From: Bacteroidaceae bacterium
Lineage (GTDB): Bacteria > Bacteroidota > Bacteroidia > Bacteroidales > Bacteroidaceae
Length of the DNA: 36,339 bases
Direction: 5' to 3'
Assembly: GCA_016286165.1 (NCBI GenBank)
Contig: JAEESE010000025.1
Location: 1-36,339 of the forward strand
Shown here: positions 15,359 through 23,656 of the stretch, piece by piece
How positions within the stretch are numbered: position 1 is the stretch's first letter
How the letters are laid out: every line of letters begins with the position of its first letter
Position numbers and translations under genes: made by a program
The notes under the pieces: generated by a model
Database searches by the model: none
What the model saw: only the letters and a program-made list of their open reading frames with translations
Told to the model about the DNA's origin: nothing

Positions 15359-16798
15359 CTATGCCTCGCAGGATTTACGGAGCGAAGCGAGGTAGAGGCC
15401 GAGGGCTGTGAGGGCGCCGTTGAGCAGAAGGAGTTCGTAGCTGAAATGGTAGTGCCAGAAGGTGGAAGAGAGATACGAAAGGGCGTAGCAGATGAGGGGT
15501 GCTACGACGCAGATGAAGGGTATGGCACGGGGCGCGGGTTGCACGCGTTTGGGCACAAACAAACCGAAGGCGAAGAGGCCGAGAAGGGGGCCGTAGGTGT
15601 ATGACGCTATGGTGTAGACGGCATCGATAACACTGGTGTTATTCAATGCTTTAATGGCCAAGATTACAAGTAATACTATAAGGCTCACCACGATGTGCAT
15701 GCACCGGCGCAGACGTTCGTCGGCGGGACGGTTGAAGAGGTCGACGCAGGTGCTGGTGGTGAGGGCGGTGAGGGCGCTGTCGGCACTGGACAGGGCAGCT
15801 GCCACTATGCCGAGAGTGAAGAATGCCAAGGCTCCCTGACCGAGGTAACCTCCGGCGCAGAGCATGGGCATAACCTCGTCGGAAGAGGCCGGCAGGGTGA
15901 TGCCGTGGTGGGCGGCGAAGAGGAACATAAGCACGCCGAGGCTTAGGAACAGCAGGTTGACGGGCACGTAGAGGAGGCCGTTGACAATCATATTCTTCTG
16001 AGACTCGTGGAGAGTGCGGCACGTGAGGTTCTTCTGCATCATGTCCTGGTCAAGGCCTGTCATGACGACCACGATGAATGCGCCGCTGAGGAACTGCTTC
16101 CAGAAATACTGACGGCTGGTCCAGTCGGAGAACTCGAAGATACGGCTCATACCGCTCGACCGAACCTGACTGACGGCAGTGCCTATCCCCCACCCTTCGG
16201 CACGCAGTAAGGCGCTGATAATGAGCACTAAGGCGGTGAGCAGGACAATGGTTTGAAGGCAGTCGGTCCACACTATGGTGCCTATGCCTCCGCGATGGGT
16301 GTAGAGCCAGATGAGCAGCAGGATGATGAGGGCCGTGAGCCAGAACGGACAGCCCAAGGCATCGAATACTATGCGCTGCAGGATGAGGCAGACGAGGTAG
16401 AGACGCACGGCGGCGCCCAACAGCTTGGACAGCAGAAAGAACGAGGCCCCTGTGCGGTAGGCGGAGAGGCCGAAGCGGCGGTTGAGGTAGGTGTAGATGG
16501 ACGTGACGCCCAAGCGGTAATAGACGGGCAGCAGCACGAAGGCCACCATGGCATAGCCCGGGATGAAGCCCAGGCACATCTGCATGTAGGTCATGTCGGA
16601 GGCCCGGACCATGCCGGGCACACTGACGAAGGTGACGCCGCTGAGACTGGCCCCTAACATGCCGAAGGCGACGGCCCACCATGGTGAGCGTCGCCTTGCG
16701 CTAAAGAATGTATCGTTGTCGGAATGGCGCGCGGTGATGCGTGCCACGCCTGCCAGAAGCAGGAAATAAGCTACGATGAGAGCTACGGTGAGGTACAT
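15359..16798 (-). CDS. Sodium:solute symporter (SSS family)
   Basis: A 479-residue inner-membrane protein with about 13 hydrophobic segments. The N-terminal TM1/TM2 region (DTFFSARRRSPWWAVAFG, then LSGVTFVSVPG) and the TM8 sodium-site segment AAALSSADSALTALTTS are typical of the SSS family, which uses the Na+ gradient to import sugars, sialic acids, amino acids or vitamins. The RRSPWWAVAFGMLGASLSGVTF style resembles Bacteroidales SSS proteins, but the substrate cannot be read from sequence. It starts 4 bp after the stop of the acidic-tailed unknown gene, so the two are almost certainly co-transcribed. Confidence 0.92.
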   Translation of the reverse strand: MYLTVALIVAYFLLLAGVARITARHSDNDTFFSARRRSPWWAVAFGMLGASLSGVTFVSVPGMVRASDMTYMQMCLGFIPGYAMVAFVLLPVYYRLGVTSIYTYLNRRFGLSAYRTGASFFLLSKLLGAAVRLYLVCLILQRIVFDALGCPFWLTALIILLLIWLYTHRGGIGTIVWTDCLQTIVLLTALVLIISALLRAEGWGIGTAVSQVRSSGMSRIFEFSDWTSRQYFWKQFLSGAFIVVVMTGLDQDMMQKNLTCRTLHESQKNMIVNGLLYVPVNLLFLSLGVLMFLFAAHHGITLPASSDEVMPMLCAGGYLGQGALAFFTLGIVAAALSSADSALTALTTSTCVDLFNRPADERLRRCMHIVVSLIVLLVILAIKALNNTSVIDAVYTIASYTYGPLLGLFAFGLFVPKRVQPAPRAIPFICVVAPLICYALSYLSSTFWHYHFSYELLLLNGALTALGLYLASLRKSCEA

Positions 16799-16802
16799 CG
16801 CA

Positions 16803-17615
16803 TCACTCTAAGACGGAGAGGCCGGCGGTGTCATCGTCGTCGTCGTCCTTAACGTCGGCTTCAGGAGAATAGGTGGAGTAGAACGTATCATCGTCCTCAG
16901 GAGTCTGAGGCTCCTCGTCCATCTCGTCGTCCTCATCGTCGCGATCGTCGTGTTCATCTTCATCGTCGTCTTCGTTGATGATGCGGTTGCCCTCCTCGTC
17001 GTACTCAGGTTCGATGAGCATGCGGAGCTTGGTCATCGGTGCCTTCTTCTTAGCGAAGATAGCCTCTACCCAGGTGCCCTTCTCCACTTCGAGGACCTCG
17101 AAGCCGTCGGCAATCTTGCGCTCGAGGGCACCGCCCGGCATGTGCAGGCGCGATGCAGGGAGCGTGGTGGTGGTGACCTCGAAGCTGCTCTCGATGATAT
17201 CGCGTATGGAGAGAGGAATGCTCTCCCATCCACCGCCGAAGTTGCGGCTGATGAGCTCGAGCAGCGTTGCGGCTGTGATATGCTTGATATTCTCGTAGCT
17301 CAGGTCGGTGAGCTTGGAGATATTGCGCTTGCGTATAGCCACTACACCCTTCTTGATATCGGTGCGTGGGAAGGTGGACCATTCGCTGTTCTCGCCTTCG
17401 TATTTGGCAGCCTCGCGCTCGTCGCCGTTGTCGTAGTGCACTACTTCGAATGCCAAACGGATGATATTCAGCAGTTTTTCCTCGCACGGGGGAAAGCTGT
17501 CCTCAATCATCTCCTCGTTCCAGAGCTCCACTATCTCGTCGGGTGAGACGTTCCATATATTGTTGGAATTGATGTCGAGAATCGATTCTACGACGCGCTC
17601 AGTTTTCTTGCTCAT
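16803..17615 (-). CDS. Uncharacterised protein with a strongly acidic C-terminal tail
   Basis: 270 residues, no signal peptide and no membrane segment, so probably cytosolic. I do not recognise the family. Residues 1-205 look like a folded, mostly helical domain with conserved-looking segments (SPDEIVELWNEEMIEDSFPP, ELISRNFGGGWESIPLSIRD, LPASRLHMPGG). Residues ~206-270 are low-complexity and extremely rich in Asp/Glu (EDDDEDEHDDRDDEDD near 215-230, and a final DDDDDD). The tail could bind metal ions or basic proteins or mimic nucleic acid; none of these is shown. It is followed 4 bp later by a Na+/solute symporter gene. Confidence 0.8.
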   Translation of the reverse strand: MSKKTERVVESILDINSNNIWNVSPDEIVELWNEEMIEDSFPPCEEKLLNIIRLAFEVVHYDNGDEREAAKYEGENSEWSTFPRTDIKKGVVAIRKRNISKLTDLSYENIKHITAATLLELISRNFGGGWESIPLSIRDIIESSFEVTTTTLPASRLHMPGGALERKIADGFEVLEVEKGTWVEAIFAKKKAPMTKLRMLIEPEYDEEGNRIINEDDDEDEHDDRDDEDDEMDEEPQTPEDDDTFYSTYSPEADVKDDDDDDTAGLSVLE

Positions 17616-17727
17616 AGGTCAATGTATTATAATTAATGTGTATTAGTAGTTGTCTGGGGTTAAAAAAAGCTCACTGATGTACAGCGAGCCGCGTTCGTGC
17701 GTATTACCTTCTTTCAACCTTTCCGTG

Positions 17728-17801
17728 TGGAGCATGCGAGACTCGAACTCGCCACCTCTTGACTGCCAGTCAAACGCTCTAGCCAGATGAGCTAATGCCC
17801 C
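17728..17801 (-). tRNA. tRNA-Ala (anticodon GGC)
   Basis: A 74-nt cloverleaf on the minus strand: acceptor GGGGCAT/ATGCTCC with A discriminator, D arm AGCTCATCTGGCTAGAGC, anticodon loop CTGGCAG (GGC), T arm GGCGAGTTCGAGTCTCGCA. The GGC anticodon reads alanine GCC/GCU codons. CCA is not encoded. Confidence 0.93.
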
Positions 17802-17820
17802 TTTTTTCGTTTTTGCGCTG

Positions 17821-17851
17821 CAAAGGTAGAGTTTTTTTACCTTCGCACAAA
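17821..17851 (-). promoter_or_regulatory. Promoter of tRNA-Ala
   Basis: On the minus strand, TTTG (17851-17848), a 19-bp spacer and TACCTTTG (17828-17821), about 20 nt before the mature tRNA end. Confidence 0.75.
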
Positions 17852-17891
17852 ATTTTTTGCACTTTTTTTTATGTATATCTGCAAAAACAAC

Positions 17892-17899
17892 TACCTTTG
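17892..17899 (+). promoter_or_regulatory. -7 box for the zinc-ribbon gene
   Basis: TACCTTTG, 53 bp before the ATG at 17953. The -33 element is poor. The position supports the internal start chosen for the gene over the one at 17857. Confidence 0.55.
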
Positions 17900-17952
17900 T
17901 GCTATCATTACAAACATTAACAACACACCAAAACAAAAAACAGACTACGGAT

Positions 17953-18831
17953 ATGAGCATGATTACCTGCCCCGAGTGCAACCAACCGGTATCATCCAAG
18001 GCTCCCACCTGCCCGCATTGCGGCATTCGTATTGAGAACAATGTGAAGCGTTGCCCTAAGTGCAACACATACGTCATGGCCGACGCCAGTGAATGCCCCA
18101 ACTGCGGAGCACACTTCGTCGTAGAAGAGAAACCTACACCCAAGCCTGCCGCCGAGCAGCTACAGGACGAAAGCACCTACACTGCCGACGCAGTGAGCGA
18201 GGAAGCAGCCGTCGTAGAGGAGGCTCCGCAGAAGAAGGATACTCCATGGTACCTGCTCCTGCTGGCCATTCTCATCATAGGCATAGGAGCTTACCTCTAT
18301 TGGGACAACTATCAGGACAAGCTGGCCAGCGAGGAGAAGGCTTTCGAGCTGCTGAAGGACTGCAACGACCCGTTGAGCTTCGAGGATTTCATAGCCCGTT
18401 TCCCCAACAGCAAGCATATCGACGAGGTGAAGGAGCGCCTGAGCGGACTTCAGAAAGAGGATGCCGTATGGGCGGAACTCTGTCGCACACTCGACGTGGA
18501 TGCGCTGCATAACTTCGTAGACACTCATCCCACGTCGCCATATATGAAGGTGGCGCTGCACAAGATCGACTCGCTCGACTGGCGCCGTGCCGACCAGATA
18601 GGCACCAAGGATGCTTACGACGAATATATCCTGCAGCACGAGGACGGCATTTATATCAGCGAGGCTTACAACGCCCGCGACAATGCCCGTCGGCGCGAGG
18701 AACAGGCTCGACGCGACTCGTTGGCTGCCGTGGCAAAGCGCGACAGCATAGCTGCTGCAGCTGCTGCGGAGACGGAGGCTGCAACGACAACGACAACAAC
18801 GACAACGACTCCGGCACCAGCTGCGGAGTAA
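17953..18831 (+). CDS. Double zinc-ribbon single-pass membrane protein
   Basis: 292 residues. Two zinc ribbons at the N-terminus use C6/C9/C20/C23 and C34/C37/C48/C51 (CPECN, CPHCG, CPKCN, CPNCG). A low-complexity linker follows, then one transmembrane helix (about 99-117, WYLLLLAILIIGIGAYLYW), then a helical C-terminal domain with a TPR-like or coiled-coil look (about 120-265), and a tail of Ala and nine consecutive Thr. Without a signal peptide the zinc ribbons should be cytosolic and the helical part periplasmic. Function unknown; such architectures are common in Bacteroidales. I use the ATG at 17953 because a -7 box sits at 17892-17899, inside the longer frame. Confidence 0.82.
   Translation: MSMITCPECNQPVSSKAPTCPHCGIRIENNVKRCPKCNTYVMADASECPNCGAHFVVEEKPTPKPAAEQLQDESTYTADAVSEEAAVVEEAPQKKDTPWYLLLLAILIIGIGAYLYWDNYQDKLASEEKAFELLKDCNDPLSFEDFIARFPNSKHIDEVKERLSGLQKEDAVWAELCRTLDVDALHNFVDTHPTSPYMKVALHKIDSLDWRRADQIGTKDAYDEYILQHEDGIYISEAYNARDNARRREEQARRDSLAAVAKRDSIAAAAAAETEAATTTTTTTTTPAPAAE
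18780..18813 (+). repeat. Short ACA/ACG triplet-pair tract
   Basis: ACGACA-type hexamers repeated in frame encode the run of threonines at the C-terminus of the zinc-ribbon protein. Confidence 0.6.
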
Positions 18832-19092
18832 AAGACTCACTTTGATAGTTAATTAAGGATTAAAGATTATAGATTAAGGATTAAGGCTGGTTGACAGATA
18901 ATTCAAAGATTAAAGATATATTAGGAAAAGGGGCGGCGCACACAGCGTCGCCCTTTTCTTTTCAAACAACTAATTATACGAATTATACGAATTTTTTATC
19001 ACGGAAAGATATGGAAAAGAACGGAAAGACACGGAAACTTCTTCGAAACGCGCTCGGCCGAAGGACGCTTCTTCGAGCAATGCGAGTCTGAA
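18832..19092. repeat. Gene-free spacer with repeat fragments
   Basis: Contains ATTAAGGATTAAAGATTA-type phrases, the terminator at 18925-18962, an AATTATACGAATTATACGAA phrase, and from about 19040 the GAAACGCGCTCGGCCGAAG / CTTCGAGCAATGCGAGTCTG block that is also found at 26330-26390. No gene. Confidence 0.65.
18925..18962 (+). terminator. Terminator after the zinc-ribbon gene
   Basis: AAAAGGGGCG pairs with CGCCCTTTT around a CACAGC-type loop and is followed by CTTTT. Located ~95 bp after the stop. Confidence 0.75.
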
Positions 19093-19420
19093 GAATTATC
19101 ATAATTGACATAATTTTCTTTCTTCACACGAATGGTCATGAATGGACACACGAATGGCCATGAATAGACACACTAATGGCCATGAATGGACACACGAATG
19201 GCCATGAATGGACACACGAATGGTCATGAATGAACACACGAATGGCCATGAATGGACACACGAATGGCCATGAATGGACACACGAATGGCCATGAATATT
19301 TATGGTCATTATATGGATGTCATTCGTGAGCATTAGATGTGAAATAACAACCATACTTCCACATGAATTCAAGACATGAATTTATCGTGAATTCAAGACA
19401 TGAATGCGCGCTCTGCGAGC
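19093..19420 (+). repeat. Dispersed repeat R1, copy 1 (8 tandem units)
   Basis: A 328-bp element. It begins GAATTATCATAATTGACATA, contains eight 22-bp units, and ends at GCGCGCTCTGCGAGC. The second copy lies inverted at 27007-27268. Outside the tandem arrays each copy is exactly 152 bp and they align without gaps. Confidence 0.9.
19125..19300 (+). repeat. 22-bp tandem array, 8 units
   Basis: Units of the form CACACGAATGGCCATGAATG plus GA. Most carry GGCC, two carry GGTC, and the last ends in ATATT. There are no unique spacers, so this is not a CRISPR. Confidence 0.9.
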
Positions 19421-19424
19421 CCAA

Positions 19425-19466
19425 AACAAAAAGCCGCCATCGGTGAGAGCCGGTGGCGGTTTTGTT
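19425..19466 (-). terminator. Terminator of the his operon (bidirectional)
   Basis: AAAACAAAAAGCCGCCA pairs with TGGCGGTTTTGTTTT around an inner GGTGAGAGCC hairpin. It is T-rich on both strands and lies ~35 bp after the hisB stop. Confidence 0.8.
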
Positions 19467-19499
19467 TTATAGAGGTATTACTGCGGTAATGCTGACTGG

Positions 19500-20678
19500 T
19501 TAGAGAGTGCCTTTGCTTGAGGGCAGCTGCATATTGGTGATGTCGCGCTGAAGAGCCATGCGCAGCGCCCGTGCGAAGGCCTTGAAGATGGCTTCTATCT
19601 TGTGGTGCTCGTTGGTGCCTTCGGCTCGGATGTTGAGGTTGAGACGGGCAGCATCGGAAAGGCTCTTGAAGAAATGGAAGAAGAGTTCGGTAGGTACATC
19701 ACCTACGCGCTCGCGACAGAACTCGGCATCCCACACAAGCCAGTGGCGTCCACCGAAGTCGAGGGCTACGGAGGCGAGGCTGTCGTCCATAGGCAGCGTG
19801 AAGCCATAGCGACTGATACCGCGTTTGTCGCCAAGGGCCTTGGCAAGGGCCTCGCCAAGCACAATGGCAGTATCCTCAACGGTGTGGTGCTCGTCGACAT
19901 GTAAATCGCCACGGGCACTTATCTCGAGGTCTATGTTACCATGGCGGGCTATCTGCTCGAGCATGTGATCGAAGAAGCCAAGGCCGGTGGAGATGTTGGC
20001 GTTGCCATTGCCGTCGAGGTCAAGCGTGACGCTGATATCCGTCTCGCGGGTAGTGCGGGTGACGGTGGCCCGACGCAAGCCAGCAAAGACGATGTCGGCG
20101 ATGCGCTGCCATGAGCTGACGACGGTGCAATGGCTTTCGGCCAACGGTCCTTCGTGAGGCGCAGAGCAGCCGTCGCACGCGCCCTCGTCTATGATGAGAG
20201 CCTTGCAACCGAGGTTCTTGGCAAGCTGTGCATCACTGCTGCGGTCGCCTATCACGTAGCTGGAGGCGAGGTCGAAGGAGCCGTCCATGTATTTTGTGAG
20301 CATGGCAGTGCCGGGCTTACGCGTAGGCAGGTTATCCTCAGGGAAGGAGCGGTCGATGAGTATATCATCGAAGGTGACACCCTCGCCCTCGAGTATCTCA
20401 AGCATGAGGTTTTGCGTAGGCCAGAAGGTATCCTCGGGATACGATGGTGTGCCGAGGCCGTCCTGATTGCTCACCAGCACGAAGAGGTAGTCGGTGTGCT
20501 GACGCAGGAAACGCAGGGCGCTGATGGCTCCGGGCACGAAATGAAACTTCTCGAACGAGTCAATCTGCTCGTCAGCCGGCTCACGAAGTATGGTGCCGTC
20601 GCGGTCGATAAAGAGAACAGACTCTCCCCTCGCCCTCCCGGGAGCAGTATGTGACAGAGAAGTGGTATTAATATCCAT
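19500..20678 (-). CDS. hisB: Bifunctional histidinol-phosphatase / imidazoleglycerol-phosphate dehydratase
   Basis: A 392-residue fusion catalysing two histidine steps. The N-terminal HAD phosphatase (about 20-170) has the nucleophile motif FIDRDGTI (D25, D27), LVSNQDGLG and VIGDRSSD. The C-terminal IGP dehydratase (about 200-392) has [26 protein letters not shown] and [12 protein letters not shown], whose histidines and glutamates bind Mn. The first ~19 residues (through APGRARGES) precede the normal start of the phosphatase and are partly encoded by a CTCCCGGGAG palindrome like the nearby intergenic repeats. Last gene of hisD-hisC-hisB, 73 bp after hisC. Confidence 0.96.
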   Translation of the reverse strand: MDINTTSLSHTAPGRARGESVLFIDRDGTILREPADEQIDSFEKFHFVPGAISALRFLRQHTDYLFVLVSNQDGLGTPSYPEDTFWPTQNLMLEILEGEGVTFDDILIDRSFPEDNLPTRKPGTAMLTKYMDGSFDLASSYVIGDRSSDAQLAKNLGCKALIIDEGACDGCSAPHEGPLAESHCTVVSSWQRIADIVFAGLRRATVTRTTRETDISVTLDLDGNGNANISTGLGFFDHMLEQIARHGNIDLEISARGDLHVDEHHTVEDTAIVLGEALAKALGDKRGISRYGFTLPMDDSLASVALDFGGRHWLVWDAEFCRERVGDVPTELFFHFFKSLSDAARLNLNIRAEGTNEHHKIEAIFKAFARALRMALQRDITNMQLPSSKGTL

Positions 20679-20709
20679 ATCAAAATCGATTTTCTTATTC
20701 TTGAAAGGT

Positions 20710-20746
20710 AATTGCTCCCTCCCTATAAGGGAGGGCGGGGGGAGAG
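20710..20746. repeat. GC-rich palindrome between hisC and hisB
   Basis: CCCTCCCT-ATA-AGGGAGGG (20717-20735), followed by CGGGGGGAGAG. It belongs to the same CTCCC/GGGAG hairpin class seen near 7255, 7400 and 10006. It could act as an mRNA stabiliser or partial terminator inside the his operon. Confidence 0.7.
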
Positions 20747-20751
20747 TCTTC

Positions 20752-21789
20752 TCAGCGCCCCCTATATTGCCTCAGCGCTCCCAGCAACGCATTATTCTCC
20801 TCGGGTGTGCCGATAGTGATGCGGAGGCAGTTGTCGCAGAGCTCTACGCGGGAGCGGTTGCGGACTACGATGCCGCAGTCGATGAGGTAGTGATAGACGC
20901 GTTCGGCATCTATGATGCGGGCAAGGACGAAGTTGGCATCGGTGGGATACACAGCCCTACAGATGGGCAACTCGGCAATGGCAGGCAGCAGATGTGAGCG
21001 CTCGCGCAGGACCGTAGCGCGCCATAGGTTGACGTGCTGCAGATCGTTGAGCAGGTTCATGGCCTGCTGCTGAGTGAGCAGGTTTACGTTGTAGGGGTAT
21101 TTCACCTTGTTGAACAGAGCGATGATCTCCTCGGAAGCGAAAGCCATGCCGAGGCGGATGGCAGCTGATGCCCACAACTTGGAGAAGGTGTTGAGCACCA
21201 CCAGATTGGGGAAGCGGTCGAGGTCGAGGCGGAAAGGACGGAAGTCATTGAAATCGCTATAGGCCTCGTCAACAACCACTATGCCCTGAAACTCCTGCAA
21301 TATATGCTCTATGGCAGCGCGCTCGAGGGCATTGCCCGTGGGGTTGTTGGGCGAGCAGAGCCAGATGACCTTGGTGTGGCTGTCGGTAGCGGCAAGCAGC
21401 GCATCGGCATCGAGCGAGAAATCCTCGCGCAGCGGCACGGCACGGTATTCAACGTCGTTGATATCGGCTGCCACGCGGTACATGCCGTAAGTAGGAGCCA
21501 TCGCCACTACATTATCTATACGCGGCTCGCAGAAGATGCGATAGACGAGGTCTATGGGCTCGTCGCTGCCATTGCCGAGAAACATCCGGCTGGCTGGCAC
21601 GCCCTTGACCACGGCAAGTCTGGCCTTGAGTTCCTCCTGCAACGGGTCGGGATACCGGTTGTAAGGGCCGTTGTAGGGGTTCTCGTTGGCATCGAGGAAG
21701 ATGTTGGCGTTGCGCCCTTTGAACTCGTCGCGGGCGCAGGAGTATGGTTTGAGAGCAAGTATGTTCTTGCGGACTAAATTGTCTAACAT
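20752..21789 (-). CDS. hisC: Histidinol-phosphate aminotransferase
   Basis: A PLP-dependent fold-type I aminotransferase of 345 residues converting imidazole acetol phosphate to histidinol phosphate. Visible landmarks are the N-terminal [14 protein letters not shown] and [11 protein letters not shown] segments, CSPNNPTGN (about 145-153), VVDEAYSDF with the PLP-pyridine aspartate (about 172-180), and the Schiff-base lysine K204 in [15 protein letters not shown]. Length and motifs are normal. It lies 13 bp after hisD and upstream of hisB. Confidence 0.96.
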   Translation of the reverse strand: MLDNLVRKNILALKPYSCARDEFKGRNANIFLDANENPYNGPYNRYPDPLQEELKARLAVVKGVPASRMFLGNGSDEPIDLVYRIFCEPRIDNVVAMAPTYGMYRVAADINDVEYRAVPLREDFSLDADALLAATDSHTKVIWLCSPNNPTGNALERAAIEHILQEFQGIVVVDEAYSDFNDFRPFRLDLDRFPNLVVLNTFSKLWASAAIRLGMAFASEEIIALFNKVKYPYNVNLLTQQQAMNLLNDLQHVNLWRATVLRERSHLLPAIAELPICRAVYPTDANFVLARIIDAERVYHYLIDCGIVVRNRSRVELCDNCLRITIGTPEENNALLGALRQYRGR

Positions 21790-21802
21790 AAAGTTCTTAA
21801 GT

Positions 21803-23092
21803 TTATGAGTTCTTGCACTTTAAGACGCGTAGCGTCATGGCATTCCGATGGGCGTCCAGGCTTTCGGCCTCGGCCATAAGTTCCACGGTATGTCCTATGG
21901 CGCCGATGCCTTCGGGCGTGATATGCTGGTAGGTTATCTTACGGCAGAAAGCGTCGAGGTTGACTCCGCTGTAGGCCGTTGCCCATCCATTGGTGGGAAG
22001 GGTGTGGTTGGTGCCTGAGGCGTAGTCGCCTGCACTCTCGGGTGTGAGATGACCGATGAACACGCTGCCTGCATTGACAACGCGCGCAGCCAACTGCTCG
22101 GCGTCTGCCGTTTCGAGGATGAGATGCTCGGGAGCGTAGAGGTTGCTGATGGCGAGAGCCTCATCAGACGACGCCACGAGTACCAGGCGGCTGTTCTCCA
22201 AGGCGGCAGCGGCTATCTCCTGGCGCGGGAGGGCTGCCAGTTGCTGCGCCACCTCAGTCTGCACGGCCTCGAGCATCGCCTCGGAAGTGGTCACCATGAT
22301 CACTTGCGAATCCATGCCATGCTCGGCTTGCGACAACAGGTCGGCAGCCACGAAGGCGGGGTTTGCCGTGGCATCGGCCACGACGAGCACCTCGCTGGGA
22401 CCTGCCGGCATATCTATTGCCACTTTGGTGAGAGCCACCTGTTGCTTGGCAGCCTGAACATATTGGTTGCCGGGACCGAATATCTTGCTCACGCGGGGCA
22501 CGCTCTCAGTGCCATAAGCCATGGCTCCTATAGCCTGCACGCCGCCTGCCTTGAACACCTGCGACACGCCTGCTATGCGTGCTGCCATGAGGATGGCCGG
22601 ATGCACACTGCCGTCGCGCTGCGGAGGCGTGCAGAGCACTATCTCGCTGCAACCGGCTATGCGGGCAGGCGTGGCCAGCATGAGTACGGTGGAGAACAGA
22701 GGCGCTGTGCCACCGGGCACGTAAAGTCCTACGCTCTCGATGGGCACGGCTTTCTGCCAGCAACGCACTCCGGGTGCCGTTTCTACTTCGATGCCGGCAT
22801 AGCGCTGCGCCTGATGGAAACGGGCGATATTATCGTGAGCCTGCTGCAAGGCTGCCTTCAGTGCGGGACTGACGAGCTGCTCGGCGCGCTCGAACTCCTC
22901 CTGGCTGACAGCCAATCGGCTCAGCTCCACATGGTCGAACTGGCGTTCGTAGTCCATCACGGCAGCGTCGCCCTCGGCCTGTATGCGGTCGAGCACGGCC
23001 GACACTATGGAGGTCAGGTCCCTGGCGTCTTTTGTAGGGCGCTTTACAATCTCGTGGAGCGCCTCTTGGCTCGGATACTTATATATCTTCAT
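21803..23092 (-). CDS. hisD: Histidinol dehydrogenase
   Basis: NAD- and zinc-dependent enzyme catalysing the last two steps of histidine synthesis. 429 residues from the ATG at 23092 ([15 protein letters not shown]). An upstream in-frame ATG at 23227 would add a hydrophobic stretch that spans the promoter and is not genuine. Landmarks are [50 protein letters not shown] and [13 protein letters not shown]. It heads hisD-hisC-hisB; hisG, usually first in Bacteroidales, is not adjacent here. Confidence 0.96.
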   Translation of the reverse strand: MKIYKYPSQEALHEIVKRPTKDARDLTSIVSAVLDRIQAEGDAAVMDYERQFDHVELSRLAVSQEEFERAEQLVSPALKAALQQAHDNIARFHQAQRYAGIEVETAPGVRCWQKAVPIESVGLYVPGGTAPLFSTVLMLATPARIAGCSEIVLCTPPQRDGSVHPAILMAARIAGVSQVFKAGGVQAIGAMAYGTESVPRVSKIFGPGNQYVQAAKQQVALTKVAIDMPAGPSEVLVVADATANPAFVAADLLSQAEHGMDSQVIMVTTSEAMLEAVQTEVAQQLAALPRQEIAAAALENSRLVLVASSDEALAISNLYAPEHLILETADAEQLAARVVNAGSVFIGHLTPESAGDYASGTNHTLPTNGWATAYSGVNLDAFCRKITYQHITPEGIGAIGHTVELMAEAESLDAHRNAMTLRVLKCKNS

Positions 23093-23139
23093 TGGTATCT
23101 TGAGTGATTCTATTATCAACAATCTGAAATTTACGGCTG

Positions 23140-23147
23140 CAAAGATA
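23140..23147 (-). promoter_or_regulatory. -7 box of the his operon
   Basis: TATCTTTG on the minus strand, 47 bp before the hisD ATG. The -33 element is weak. No histidine-rich leader peptide is visible in the short leader. Confidence 0.55.
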
Positions 23148-23242
23148 GGTATATTAATGAAAAGAGGGAAATGAAAAGTGAAAAAAAGCAGAAAAGACAG
23201 TAATAATCCGTAATTTTTAGCGCCCAAATTCTTAATATTTAC

Positions 23243-23250
23243 TACCTTTG
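23243..23250 (+). promoter_or_regulatory. -7 box close to the His/Cys-rich membrane protein gene
   Basis: TACCTTTG ends only 8 nt before the ATG at 23259, so transcription should start within a few bases of the start codon. The -33 region reads TTTTTAG rather than TTTG. Confidence 0.5.
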
Positions 23251-23258
23251 CACCTGAA

Positions 23259-23609
23259 ATGAAGATTGAACTGAAGAGACAGCTATATGCTTGGTTGCTA
23301 TTGTCGGTGTTTGTGCCGATGATGGCCGTGGCTGCTCTACACGTTCACGACGACTACAGCGACACGCAAACGACATGTGCCGAGTGTGTGCATCACCAGG
23401 CACACCACGGCCATCTGTCTGGCGCCACAGGCCACCTGCACGACTGCGTGCTGTGTCAGCTGCTGAACGTCAGTTTTCTGGTCGCAAGTTTTGTTCTCAT
23501 TCATATTCTCACCGCCGTTCACCGCAGTGGCAACGCATGCCCTGTGGAATTTGTCAGGACCTACGCCGGCGGTGTCTTCGGCTCGCGCGCGCCGCCGGTG
23601 GATAAATAA
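23259..23609 (+). CDS. Small His/Cys-rich membrane protein, probable metal-handling partner
   Basis: 116 residues. A signal-like hydrophobic segment (about 8-27) is followed by a region dense in possible metal ligands (about 28-66: HVHDDY, then CAECVHHQAHHGH and HLHDCVLCQ), a second hydrophobic segment (about 68-86) and a tail ending SRAPPVDK. The RAPP ending is shared with small DUF2946-like proteins found beside metal-transport genes. It precedes a TonB receptor with histidine-rich loops by 47 bp on the same strand. I infer a role in binding or relaying zinc (or copper/nickel) in the periplasm; no function is established. Confidence 0.75.
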   Translation: MKIELKRQLYAWLLLSVFVPMMAVAALHVHDDYSDTQTTCAECVHHQAHHGHLSGATGHLHDCVLCQLLNVSFLVASFVLIHILTAVHRSGNACPVEFVRTYAGGVFGSRAPPVDK

Positions 23610-23656
23610 CTGTGTACCTTTAGTTTATTTATTCACTTTTTTTTCATCTTTTTCTT

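Noticed and set aside
17643..18176. Minus-strand ORF of 177 codons
   Set aside because: It runs through tRNA-Ala and the zinc-ribbon gene promoter and has no recognisable domain.
18780..18813. Phase-variable microsatellite in the zinc-ribbon gene
   Set aside because: The repeat unit is a multiple of three and sits at the extreme C-terminus, so length changes would only alter the number of threonines.
19125..19300. CRISPR-like array of 22-bp units
   Set aside because: The units are directly contiguous with no unique spacers and no cas genes are in the window. The same holds for 27127-27236 and 27361-27456.
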